Assembly: GCF_905147365.1 (NCBI RefSeq)
Contig: NC_056412.1
Span: 8,610,001-8,674,000, forward strand
From: Aricia agestis
Taxonomy: Eukaryota > Arthropoda > Insecta > Lepidoptera > Lycaenidae
Length of the DNA: 64,000 nucleotides
Reading direction: 5' to 3'
The translations under genes and the position numbers were made by a program. Shown here one piece after another: positions 14,001 to 21,239 of the stretch; the stretch's first letter is position 1; every line of letters begins with the position of its first letter. Under the pieces are notes generated by a model. That model saw only the letters and a program-made list of their open reading frames with translations. It was not told where the DNA came from and ran no database searches.

Positions 14001-15229
14001 AATGGAAGAGGCTAGAGGAGGCCTTTGCCAAATGGCAATCAGAAATTGTTAAACTTAGATAACTATTCTGAAATAAAGGCTATAAATAAATAAAAAAAAT
14101 ATAGTTATAATATGCAATATTTATTTAATAAGTTGAGTATGTATAAGTTTTTCTTTTTTTTTCCCTGTTTAGTAACTTGACCTACACAATTTTGTTCCTG
14201 TATCGCCCAAAGGTTGGCTGGTAGATAATGCCATTAGGCCTTAAGGCCTAAGTGGGCTTAAGCCCACCTTTGTACTTTTTATGTGCATAAAGTTTTTTTA
14301 AATAAATAAATTAAATAAATTGTATAGTATTGCATAGTATTTGCAAGTTTTTTATTTGTTGATACATAGTCAATTTACAATAACACACAAGAGCTCCTAC
14401 ATTAATTACTAACCTAAAATGAACCACATACCTTATTTATGCAGCGGATTTACTGGAAATCCTTGACAGCATTTATATAAAAAATAGTTTAAGATTAGTA
14501 CAACTATTTTTAATTAAAAACATGATGTAATTGACTTTGATGAAACAATAATTAATAAATAGAATATGGTCAAATTATTATATGGCTGACATAATAGGTA
14601 ATTAATAGGCATTGGATTATATGCATTTGCATACTTGCATATTATGCAAATGCATATAATGGCACTTTTTAGGCGATAGTGCATATTTTGGCAATTTTTC
14701 ATTGATAGTGCATATTTCGGTAGTTTTATGCCCTCATAGTCTCCAAACTACATAGACACACACCAAGGCCACAAAACAGAGGTACGATAGATCAAAACAC
14801 TTCAAATATGTGGCTCCATCCCCATTTAAAGAATGCAATACACCCGATAGGTACAATATCTTTCTAGTAGGCAAGGTAGGTAGTTATCGTACATACTTGC
14901 ATGCATATTTCGGCACTTTGGTCATGCATATAATCCGATGTCTAGTAATTAATAATGAAATATTCTTACCCCATATTTTGTTTAGCCTTTTAAAAAAAAT
15001 ATTTTAAAATAGTAAAAGAGACCTTTAAAGATTTTTTGCCCTATAAATATATTATGCATTATTTTAAACATTTACTTACATTTCCATCTGTTTCATAGTA
15101 AATTAGAGCTTTTTTAGTCAGCACAACCCAACGCTCCTTATAATTTACTGGAGTGAAAATTTTCTTGTTTTGAGACCGCTTCACCATAAAAGCTTCACGT
15201 ATCACCTCATCTTCATCAGCACTAGCCAT
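1908..15229 (-). CDS. Btk29A: Btk29A: Tec-family tyrosine kinase, N-terminal PH domain exons (5' part of gene)
   Basis: Non-receptor tyrosine kinase of the Tec/Btk family, which binds membrane phosphoinositides through its PH domain and signals in development and immunity. Three in-frame exons are visible: 15080-15229 (50 codons from ATG at 15229), 3397-3525 (43 codons) and 1908-2001 (31 codons plus 1 nt). All have GT/AG borders and compatible phases (0, 0, then 1). Landmarks shared with known family members are VKRSQNKKIFTPVNYKERW in exon 1, ERGRI at the start of exon 2, the YPFQ|VGY junction between exons 2 and 3, and YTLYL...RLTWINDIR in exon 3, the last PH helix. The zinc motif, SH3, SH2 and kinase domains must lie beyond the left edge. 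An in-frame ATG at 15271 would add 14 residues, but MASADEDE is the more likely start. Intron 1 is 11.5 kb and full of transposons. Spliced by eye, without transcript evidence. Confidence 0.88.
2002..3396. other. Btk29A intron 2
   Basis: AT-rich intron of about 1.4 kb. It contains a diverged copy of the CTAGCTGTTGCCCGC repeat (about 2551-2710). Short open frames at 2014-2407 on the plus strand look like chance. Confidence 0.6.
3397..3525 (-). CDS. Btk29A: Btk29A coding exon 2 (PH domain middle part)
   Basis: The minus-strand acceptor TTTTATACAG is followed by codons for KRKERGRIPTNAIHTVEQ, ending in AYRYPFQ before donor GTAAAC. Exactly 43 codons, phase 0 at both ends, matching exon 1 upstream and exon 3 downstream. 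The RGRI and YPFQ blocks align with Tec-family PH domains. Confidence 0.88.
3780..4041 (+). repeat. Lepidopteran repeat with GGGTCACCTGATGG core, copy 1
   Basis: T-tract, then AAACGAGCAAACGGGTCACC and GGAAAGCAACTTCCGTCGCC, then a purine-rich run of GGGAAGGGAATAGGG repeats, ending with CTCACTCACTCGGCGAAACA. A second copy in the same orientation lies at 44688-44957 with only scattered differences. It is non-coding and probably a non-autonomous element; I cannot assign its class from the ends. Confidence 0.65.
4744..5554. mobile_element. MITE with long TIRs (CTAGCACGGCC family), copy 1, interrupted
   Basis: Inverted ends of about 80 bp: CTAGCACGGCCATCAGTAG at 4744 pairs with its complement ending at 5554 with few mismatches. 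The related compact copy at 28342-28642 is only 301 bp, so the roughly 515 bp between about 4948 and 5463 here look like a later insertion. That insertion contains the perfect hairpin 5082-5141 and a repeat ending TTTTTCGCTTGCGTATTAAT. No transposase is encoded. Confidence 0.7.
5082..5141. repeat. Perfect hairpin, 28-bp arms, 4-nt loop
   Basis: CTGGCCGTGTAAGCATTGTC starts the left arm (5082-5109); the loop is TTAG (5110-5113); the right arm (5114-5141) is the exact reverse complement. It sits in the insertion inside the MITE at 4744-5554. Confidence 0.9.
6265..6410 (+). repeat. Interspersed repeat (AGCTATTTGACCGAGC family), copy 1
   Basis: CTAGCTATTTGACCGAGCTT leads into an ATGACATTTTCTA block and TTTCATGAAAATCGTTGGAG. 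An inverted copy lies at 48120-48285. Non-coding lepidopteran repeat. Confidence 0.6.
7306..7336. repeat. Perfect hairpin, 13-bp arms
   Basis: CTTGAGCCAATGT, loop GGAGG, then ACATTGGCTCAAG. The arms are exact complements. Confidence 0.85.
7744..7908. mobile_element. Short MITE (GAAGTTGATTC ends)
   Basis: The left end GTACCATCGAGGAAGTTGAT pairs with the right end, whose complement reads GTACTGTCAGAGAAGTTGAT. It is about 165 bp with no coding capacity. A related, longer and interrupted copy seems to span 23521-23945 in API5 intron 2. Confidence 0.55.
8177..9440 (+). mobile_element. Complete mariner transposon (1264 bp)
   Basis: The TIRs are 29 bp: CGAGGGCTGCTATTTATGTA at 8177 and its complement ending at 9440, differing only near the inner edge. 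Both are flanked by TA (8175-8176 and 9441-9442), the mariner target duplication. The length is typical for the family. The single open frame inside is uninterrupted and keeps all catalytic residues, so this copy may be recent and autonomous. It lies in Btk29A intron 1, opposite to Btk29A transcription. Confidence 0.95.
8353..9375 (+). CDS. mariner-family transposase, apparently intact
   Basis: The enzyme cuts and pastes its own element at TA sites. The ATG at 8353 gives 340 residues, the usual length; the frame is open further upstream (from a TTG at 8332) but has no earlier ATG. The N-terminal part carries helix-turn-helix segments (KTTVYYWYSEFNRGR; YREIEASLGISMTSIHKIL). The mariner signature WIPHNL is present (WVPHEL in the canonical form). 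The catalytic triad is complete: Asp in TGDESWIY, Asp in ILHHDNASCH, and Asp in SPDLAPNDFF with 34 residues between the second and third, giving DD34D. The C-terminal YSPDLAP motif is intact. No stop or frameshift is seen. The stop codon TAA is followed directly by an AATAAA-like signal. Confidence 0.95.
   Translation: MIYYDFRRGLNQQQCFIQLTATFGDEAPSKTTVYYWYSEFNRGRSMLTDENKEGRPKTAVVPQNIDAVRELIMRDRHVTYREIEASLGISMTSIHKILHEHLAVKKICSRWIPHNLTIDQKRARVDWCKKMIKKYNRGTSKAVYNIYTGDESWIYAYDPETKQQSTVWVFQDEPKPTKVTRAKSTLKQMVACFFGINGHVATVPLENRKTVNSEWYTTICLPEVFEEIRKDNRQRRIILHHDNASCHTSAETTQFLEGQKIELTGHPPYSPDLAPNDFFLFPYAKNKLRGQRFSSREEAVDAFKMHVLEIPQSEWKKCYENWFQRMQKCVDHRGEYFEKQ
9443..11096 (+). pseudogene. Non-LTR retrotransposon fragment: endonuclease plus N-terminal reverse transcriptase
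   Basis: The first frame (to about 9885) encodes the end of an APE-type endonuclease: IIILGDFNAHHADW, then SSDHCLV. A frameshift near 9885 moves to a second frame (to about 11090) with reverse-transcriptase blocks: KSSGPDGIPP, NYRPIAITSLFSKIMES, QYGFRKGRSAGDFL and AVSLDIAKAFDRVWH (motif A). It stops at YGLPEKL, before motif B and the YADD box; the last codons (KNLKNIR) belong to the adjacent sequence. It is truncated at the left exactly at the mariner boundary. The clade is probably jockey/CR1-like. A fragment of the same family, covering the missing motif B, is at 29194-29361. It contains the perfect hairpin 10081-10140. Confidence 0.85.
10081..10140. repeat. Perfect hairpin (28-bp arms) inside a LINE reading frame
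   Basis: The left arm begins ACCAGGGACGAAATCTGCCG (10081-10108), the loop is CACT, and the right arm (10113-10140) is the exact complement. The LINE frame reads through it as GRNLPPVGTPTGGRFRPWF; the right half (GGRFRPWFGSS) looks like ordinary LINE protein, so the left half is probably an inverted duplication of it. Confidence 0.9.
11200..14098 (+). pseudogene. RTE-like non-LTR retrotransposon, decayed and internally deleted
   Basis: Domains in order: an N-terminal segment with IFIGTLNTRTLS (11232-11480); APE endonuclease (11554-11991) with VYAPTN and IIVIGDFNGQIG, ending at an in-frame stop; linker (12100-12507); reverse transcriptase (12943-13926) with motif A LAFIDFSKAFDS and the catalytic box RFADDIVLF; then a C-terminal WRWAGHTVRG segment, typical of RTE-type proteins. 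Motif A runs directly into DPLSPKMF, so the stretch with the usual GVRQG block is deleted. Several stops and frame changes make it inactive. The 3' end is an A-rich tail (AAATAAATAAAAAAAAT). The 5' border is approximate. Confidence 0.85.
14135..14320 (+). repeat. 3' tail of another LINE
   Basis: It contains AAGGTTGGCTGGTAGATAAT, CCTTTGTACTTTTTATGTGC and an (AAATAAATAAAT) tail, the usual 3' end of an abundant lepidopteran LINE. No coding sequence is left. Confidence 0.6.
14606..14944. mobile_element. hAT-like MITE with 8-bp target duplication (ATCGGATTATATGCA family), copy 1
   Basis: The left end TAGGCATTGGATTATATGCA and the right end (complement TAGACATCGGATTATATGCA) form 21-bp TIRs with a few mismatches. 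Both are flanked by GTAATTAA (14598-14605 and 14945-14952), an exact 8-bp duplication as made by hAT transposases. An inverted copy with shared internal sequence (GGCCACAAAACAGAGGTACG here) is at 38656-39268, and a single end lies at 58934-59035. No transposase is encoded. Confidence 0.78.
15080..15229 (-). CDS. Btk29A: Btk29A coding exon 1 (start codon, PH domain N-terminus)
   Basis: The ATG at 15229 (minus strand) opens MASADEDEVIREAFMVKRSQ; the exon continues through YKERWVVLTKKALIYYETDGN and ends in phase 0 before donor GTAAGT at 15079. The VKRSQNKK...NYKERW pattern is the first strand pair of Tec-family PH domains. Confidence 0.9.
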
Positions 15230-15723
15230 CCTAAAATCTAAATTGTAGAAATTATAGAAGTAGCCAAGCAAACATACATGTTTATGTTATTGTTTATCTA
15301 CAAAAACATTGTACTTTTTTATGAAACATACAAAAATATATTGGATACAAAATACAATATTTATTTGGTAATATTTTCTAAACATTCTCACAGCAGTAAG
15401 TAATAATATTATAAATAAAATTATTGTATTAAATGTACCTGATAGTCATCGCACAAAAACTGTACAAACAATTTATTTTTTATGTCACAAACGAGTAAGA
15501 ATCTATACAATTTACATATATAAAATGAGTAATTTAATTTGTTATTATCGCTTTTTCAGCTAATTAGTGCTAAAATTTATATTCAACTCCTTATTTTGCC
15601 GAGTTGCCTCTGTTGCCATTTGCCTGCCATTTTTTTTCTTTATGCACAGAGCATAAGAATAAAGATCAGATATTGGCACAGACTACTGAGTATTACATTC
15701 ATAAACCTACAGTATATATTATG

Positions 15724-16021
15724 TCGGCTGTACACTCTCGCCGAGAGCTCTCGGGCGAGAGTCTCGTGCGAGAGCCCCTTGCCCGAGTGCGATCATGTAC
15801 ATTCTCGCTTAGTTCAATTGCAGTTATGAACTCAGAGAAGATGGACCATTATTTTTCTCTATGCATCAAAAGATATCATTGTAATCCAAAGATCTATAAT
15901 CATATTTAATTTTATTTCTCACAGATAATGACTGATAATGACGTTTATTATTGTTATTTTTCTGGAACTGCACTGTCTAGCGGCGCGACTAGTAGTGAAA
16001 AACGCGAGAGTGTATAGCCCG
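15724..16021. mobile_element. GC-rich foldback MITE (TACACTCTCGC ends)
   Basis: The left end GTCGGCTGTACACTCTCGCC is followed by a run of CGAGAG inverted motifs; the right end (complement GGGCTATACACTCTCGCG) closes it at 16021. Another end of the same family, in opposite orientation, is at 18340-18476 (complement GTCAGCTGTACACTCTCGCC). The short arginine-rich open frames here are by-products of the repeat. Confidence 0.55.
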
Positions 16022-16288
16022 TCAAAAAAGTCATTAATAGAGTCGCCCCTTGTTTTCGGTGTGGCCTCTTATGGCCACACTGTATCCAGTCACTATGAAA
16101 TATTTTGATACTTTATATTAAATACAGTTTAAAAACACGTTGTAAATATTATGACTTATATATATTATGTAGTTAAGAAAATTTGAAATAATTATGATGT
16201 AGTTATATTGTGTGTTTAATTTACGACATTACAAGAAACAATCTAATCTATGTTAAGTACCTACCTATTATAACCTTTGTATATGTCA

Positions 16289-16865
16289 TAGTCTGTCTCT
16301 GTCAAGGAAGTGAAGAAATTAAAAAAAGTGGCAACATCGTAGTGTCATCCCTTTCAAATCAATCTAAGAAATAATCGGTCAAGTGCGAGTCGGACTTGCG
16401 TACGAAGGGTTCCGTACCGTTATAGAGCAAAAATCAGCCAAAATTGTGTTTTTGTATGGGATTAAAAATAAATTTTTATTTTATTTAAATATTATTAATA
16501 ATTATTAAATAACACATATTATAATTATGGCCTTTGTGAAAATTTCAAGTGCCTACTTGTTGTCATCATTGTTACCGAGCAAAAAATGTTTGAAAAATTA
16601 TGTTTGTTGTATCGGACCCCCCCTTAAATATTTAATTTATTTTGTTTTTAGTATTTGTTGTTATAGCGGCAACAGAAATACATAGTCTGTGAAAATTTTA
16701 ACTCTCTAGCTATTACCGTTCTTGAGTTACAGCCTGGAGACAGACGGACAGAAATCGAAGTCTCAGTAATAGGGTTCCGTTTTTACCCTTTGGGTACGGA
16801 ACCCTACAAAGAAATGACACTACGATGTTGCCACTTTTTAATTTCTTCACTTTCTTGACGGACTA
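16289..16865. mobile_element. Foldback element with TIRs of about 60 bp, carrying a nested repeat
   Basis: The left arm (16289-16350: GTCAAGGAAGTGAAGAAATT, AGTGGCAACATCGTAGTGTC) is the near-exact complement of 16803-16865. Most of the interior (16373-16805) is another lepidopteran repeat with GGTCAAGTGCGAGTCGGACT at its start and GGGTTCCGTTTTTACCCTTT at its end; a shorter copy of that one is at 39478-39712. Confidence 0.7.
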
Positions 16866-18339
16866 TATAAAAAATGCAATAACTCGATTAAACGGTTGAA
16901 CTGATGTGGCTAATTTTAGTATTTAAATATTCCTGGAAGTCCAGGGAAGATTTATAAGTGACACGAAGTTCACCGGGACATCTAGTCACTAGTGCTACAT
17001 ATTATTATGAATTTATAACACCTGTTATTTAAGTACCCTCTCCCTGAGAGCTGCAGAGCTGCTTTGATGACCAGTGAGAGCTGAGAGAAGCTCACTCCTT
17101 TTTTTATTATGGAATCACTTATTTAAGAAAATACAAAAAATAAATAAGTGAAAAACAGGGTTTTGTTATTTTAATAAAATATGATCATCCAAATAATATT
17201 CTACAATGTAGCCGGAAACAGAATCATCGCCACTTTCTAGTTCCATGTAGTTACAGCAGTGGTGTCACAGTGAATGGGCACTTTCATCTTCAATAATCAG
17301 CTCTTCAATATTGAATTTAGGATATCCTAATAAAGGGTTAATTCCCCACTCCTTGTATTTATTTTCAGTGTTTCAAAATGATAGCATAAATTCTCCCAGT
17401 CATTTCGGTTATTTCGTTAAACGCTTTTTCTGCTACCTGTAAACATAAAACGTAATAATTATAATATTATATTACGCTGCATCAAAGTGTTAAAGGAGTT
17501 AAGCACATACACTTGACACGAGAATTTTATATACCTACGTCTAAAAACGCAAAGCACCTAAGTCAAAGTATTAATCATTGTTAGGCGCGTTATATGATAG
17601 ATTTCTTTGACAGTTCATTGTTTACGTAAACATAGGGTTTATGTAAAATTATTGTATGTAAATACATAATACTTACTCAGGCTACTTAAAATTGCAATAA
17701 ACAATAATTAACTAACAAAATTTATGAAACAAACGCATAATTACCTGCTAGAGGCTACTATGTTGATTGAGCGATCAGAATCGGAAATATGGACGCGAGA
17801 ATTTCAGTAATATTTTCGCATTTTACTTTTTTTCTTCAATGAAAATCTTCAAATTTTCAGCACTTATGACACGTCTTTCACTTTAATTGTTCATATTAAT
17901 CACAGTAACATGTAGTTTTCACATTGTAAAACTAAATTTAAGCAAATTGAAAATCTTTGTTTTGTAAATTTTATGTCATAGAGTATCGATACAACAAAGG
18001 GATAATTTGGACAAATGTCAAAAGAGTGTTGCTATTGTTTAAAAAAAAAGTTTCGCCTCCTAGACATTCTTGACGCACTATACAGTAATGCGCTCGCTCT
18101 GCCGTGGTATAACAAAAATGCCGTTAAGTGACATTTGGTCGATTTTCAGGTTTTGACTGTACATGAATAAGAAAAAAATTCTCTATCGACCTATATAAGC
18201 GGTTTTCTGATAAGTTGAATAGTTTCCGAAATAATAATAATGAAAATGCCGTTATATTACCCTTTTTTGTGCATGTAATACGCTTAAATGACGTTAAGTC
18301 ATATTGGGAGTCAATATAGCCGCTAAATCTTTCCTCGCG

Positions 18340-18476
18340 AGACCCTTTGTCTCGGGCGCAAAATACCGACACCGGACCGAGAGGGTCCGAGACAGGCGAG
18401 ACGAGGCGAGCGCACCCATTTACACTCTCGCACTCGGGCCGCCTCGCTGTGTCTCGGCGAGAGTGTACAGCTGACA
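18340..18476. mobile_element. Second GAGAG-rich element end
   Basis: GC-rich sequence with CGAGAC/GAGAG inverted motifs, ending GGCGAGAGTGTACAGCTGAC; its complement matches the left end of the element at 15724. The left border is unclear. Confidence 0.45.
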
Positions 18477-18584
18477 TCACAGACTAATATCCAATTGTTG
18501 ATTGATTGTGATGGTTCTATCCCACAAATACCGGGATTGAAATTATCTTGCAGGATTGCATTCCCTAGCTATAGCCACTGCATG

Positions 18585-18675
18585 CGCCATTTAATGGGCC
18601 AGCGCTGGGCCATCTTATAGAGGCGCCACACCGCCATTTGATGGGCCAGCGCTGGGCCATCTTGTAGAAGCGCCA
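18585..18675. repeat. Tandem duplication, period 47 bp, with palindromic core
   Basis: CGCCATTTAATGGGCCAGCG begins at 18585 and recurs, nearly identical, at 18632. Each unit carries GGGCCAGCGCTGGGCC, with CCAGCGCTGG as a perfect palindrome. It lies about 230 bp upstream of the MED7 start codon. Confidence 0.75.
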
Positions 18676-18909
18676 TCAAACACTTGACAGATGATTAGAG
18701 TGTAATCTGTGATTAGAGTGTTTGATTGATCACTGTGTAATGTGTTTGGCGTCGTGTTTTTGATTTTTCCTATAAAAACTATTCTATGGTCGTGTTTGTG
18801 TTCCTATCAAAATTATAGAAAAGAAAGAGAGTTGTAATTAGGTATTTTATTGATTTAATGAGAAACTCTACTTGTTATGTTGATGTAAAAGTTTTCGTCA
18901 AATCATAAG

Positions 18910-20301
18910 ATGTCCTCAGAAACTGCCCAAGTTAGTTCATTGCCGCTGCCACCTGTGCAGTATATAAATTTTTACACTGATGAAAATGTACGAAGAAACA
19001 GAGCGCCACTGCCACCACGTCCAATTCATGATTCTTATTCTATGTTTGGACACACATTCAACGCTGATGACACAATCATAAGATCATTAGAAAGCCAAGG
19101 ATTTCGACGCCTGTATCCTATGCACTTTGATAGAAGAAGAGAATTGAAAAAGCTGAACCATTCACTTCTAGTAAATTTCTTGGATTTATTAGACTTATTA
19201 GTTCACTGCCCAGACTCTCCCAAAAGAGCAGAAAAAGTTGAAGATTTAAGTTTACTATTTATTCACATTCATCATCTTCTAAACGAATTTAGACCACACC
19301 AAGCCAGGGAAACGTTGAGAGTTATGATGGAATTACAAAAACGGCAAAGAATTGAAACTGCAATGAGGTAAGTATTTGTCTATGATCAGGCCTCCTCTTC
19401 ATGTTGGGCCAAGATAAGTAACTATGATTTCAGAACTGCTATCAGCTGAGGAGCTGGTGAACAAAACCATCGTCTTCTCTTGACCCATCTGCGTCAATCT
19501 CTGTTAATATTTTCAATCAAAACCAGTTAAAAAGGCTTTAACAGGTGCATTTTCAAACAAAAAAGGATAAGTTCAGAATTAGTAGTACTAGTAGTTAATA
19601 CTAGTTTTTTAGCCACTCTATAAATTTTTTTCTCATGGAGTAAGGGTCAATTTATACTAGTATAGAGTTGAAGGGCATCGAAGCGAATTATTAAAACTGA
19701 ATATAGCAAATTCAATCTTAACTCCAAAGCATTAACGCAGTTTATTATTTCTGAGAATTTAAAAAGGTGCGCGCATCCACGCAAATCCGCATCGATGCGC
19801 CCGACCAATGCTGATTGGCCTCGCAGATGTATGCGTTACACTCTGGAGTTAAGGTTGAATTTTTTGTGTTCAGTTTTTGGGAATTTGCTTCGCTCGACTG
19901 TGCTAGTATAAATTGACCCTAATCCGGTTCCTGTTTGCCAGCTCCTGAACTATTGTAAGAACAATAACAATTATTGATGTCATTCATGAACAATTTTTGT
20001 TCATAATATTGGGCCACAGTAGTTACAGAATATAATTTTATTTAAATATGCTGTAGTATTTCATAAGCTTTAACACAACACCAAAACTCTTTTTAGATTC
20101 CAGAAACATTTAGATAAAGTTCAGGATATACTTCAGAATGCTCTTCAAAGCTTGCCAGACCAAAACGACTTGGAAACAAATTTCAAAGTGCCTGCAGAAA
20201 TTCTAGAACAGATGGACTGTGGTCCAAATGACAATCAAAATCAAGATCCATGCTATGACTTAGACCGAATTATGTGTAATGTAGTTGACAATATGAGATA
20301 A
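18910..20301 (+). CDS. MED7: MED7, Mediator complex subunit 7
   Basis: Middle-module subunit of Mediator, the nuclear complex linking transcription factors to RNA polymerase II; MED7 pairs with MED21 and, through its N-terminal part, with MED31. Two coding exons: 18910-19367 and 20097-20301, spliced GTAAGT/TTTTAG with the junction inside an Arg codon (AG|A), giving 220 residues, the normal size. The N-terminal proline-rich binding motif reads SLPLPPVQYINFYTDENV, followed by the family blocks PPRP, RRLYP and ELKKLNHSLLVNFLDLLDLL. The helix-rich middle runs through NEFRPHQARETL; the second exon is a coiled-coil-like segment with an acidic, Asn/Gln-rich end. The ATG at 18910 is the first in frame and fits the family N-terminus. 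Convergent with API5. Confidence 0.95.
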
Positions 20302-20337
20302 GACTAGCATTTTTGTAATCATTAAAAAGAAAAAATT

Positions 20338-20343
20338 AATAAA
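20338..20343 (+). terminator. Polyadenylation signal of MED7
   Basis: AATAAA, 37 bp after the MED7 stop codon. A second AATAAA is at 20421-20426. A very short 3' UTR is implied. Confidence 0.6.
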
Positions 20344-20449
20344 ATATGTATGTACTTGTTTTGTGAAATAACAATACTATGTTCCTTAAAAGATAAGGTA
20401 GTTTTAAAAAGAGGAAAAGAAATAAAACATTTTTCATAAATCAAGATTA

Positions 20450-20455
20450 TTTATT
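20450..20455 (-). terminator. Possible polyadenylation signal of API5
   Basis: TTTATT on the plus strand, AATAAA on the minus strand, 785 bp beyond the API5 stop. Its use would give a long 3' UTR ending near the MED7 3' end. Not verified by transcripts. Confidence 0.4.
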
Positions 20456-21239
20456 GTGAAGATATTCCAACTCTTATGATGTCTGCTAAAACTCTGAATT
20501 CTGAAATAAAAAAGATCTTTGACCACTGAGCAGACTATCACCACGCAGGAGTCCATGAATTTCTGGTGCAAACTAAGGGAAGTAGGTACTACATTATAAA
20601 AATATACTCACAACATTGCTGCCAGGATTTCTGGATTCTAATGTGCTATTTAATATTCTAAATCACTTGTTGTGATAAACTTACACAATGACCTGTTATG
20701 TAGTCAGTTCCAACTGCTATCAGAGTAAAATATTTGTTAAATACTTACAAGCTTATGCAGAGGAAGAACTCGATCAGTCCCACTTACCGCATGCATTTGT
20801 TGCACCCTAATACATTATATTGCTACTACAATAATAATGATTAAGACTATTACTGCTAATGTGAGCTCCATTCTCAGCAAAACTTCCGTGGAAAAAATGG
20901 TTAAACATATAAATACTTACACTGAGTCCTCAGGAAATTAGGTGTTTGGTGTACATGTTATCCTGAAAAATACCAACCGACCAAAAAACTATAAGACTCC
21001 AATGCAGCAGAAATAAAAACTGTCAACAAAAAAACTAAACATTCATACTTCTCCAATGATTCATTCCAGGGTCACTTTAACACACAACCATTTTAACACA
21101 CAAAAGTCCCCCAAGTTAGAACTTCTCTTGTCAACTATTACACTGTCTTCTATGCTTAAACGCAACGTGTAATTTTGCTTTTCTTTACAAATGTTCTATG
21201 AGTTAAGGAGAGTAAGGCTTAATCGAAAAAGGTAGCCAT

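Larger units (their letters stand above)
3526..15079. other. Btk29A intron 1, transposon-rich (11.5 kb)
   Basis: The intron between the first two coding exons. It contains a lepidopteran repeat (3780-4041), a composite MITE (4744-5554), a repeat (6265-6410), a MITE (7744-7908), a mariner (8177-9440), two LINE copies (9443-11096, 11200-14098), a LINE tail (14135-14320) and a hAT-like MITE (14606-14944). Nothing recognisable was seen at 4042-4743, 5555-6264 and 6411-7300 apart from AT-rich sequence. Confidence 0.7.
15230..18909. other. Divergent spacer between Btk29A and MED7
   Basis: 3.7 kb between two head-to-head genes, so both promoters should lie here. Recognised content: a foldback element (15724-16021), a long-TIR element with a nested repeat (16289-16865), a second GAGAG-rich end (about 18340-18476) and a 47-bp tandem duplication (18585-18675). 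The 16870-18335 part is AT-rich with nothing I recognise. No TATA box was assigned with confidence. Confidence 0.55.
20302..21239. other. Convergent 3' region between MED7 and API5
   Basis: About 940 bp between two stop codons, most of it probably the API5 3' UTR read on the minus strand. An AATAAA on the minus strand is at 20450-20455, roughly 110 bp from the MED7 signal. No other gene is seen. Confidence 0.55.

Noticed and set aside
15539..15909. Two overlapping plus-strand frames upstream of Btk29A
   Set aside because: Most of the arginine-rich coding comes from the GAGAG foldback repeat at 15724-16021.
18124..18480. 118-codon minus-strand frame
   Set aside because: Its N-terminal part is the same GAGAG repeat end (VHSRRDTARRP); the rest is AT-rich with no family match.
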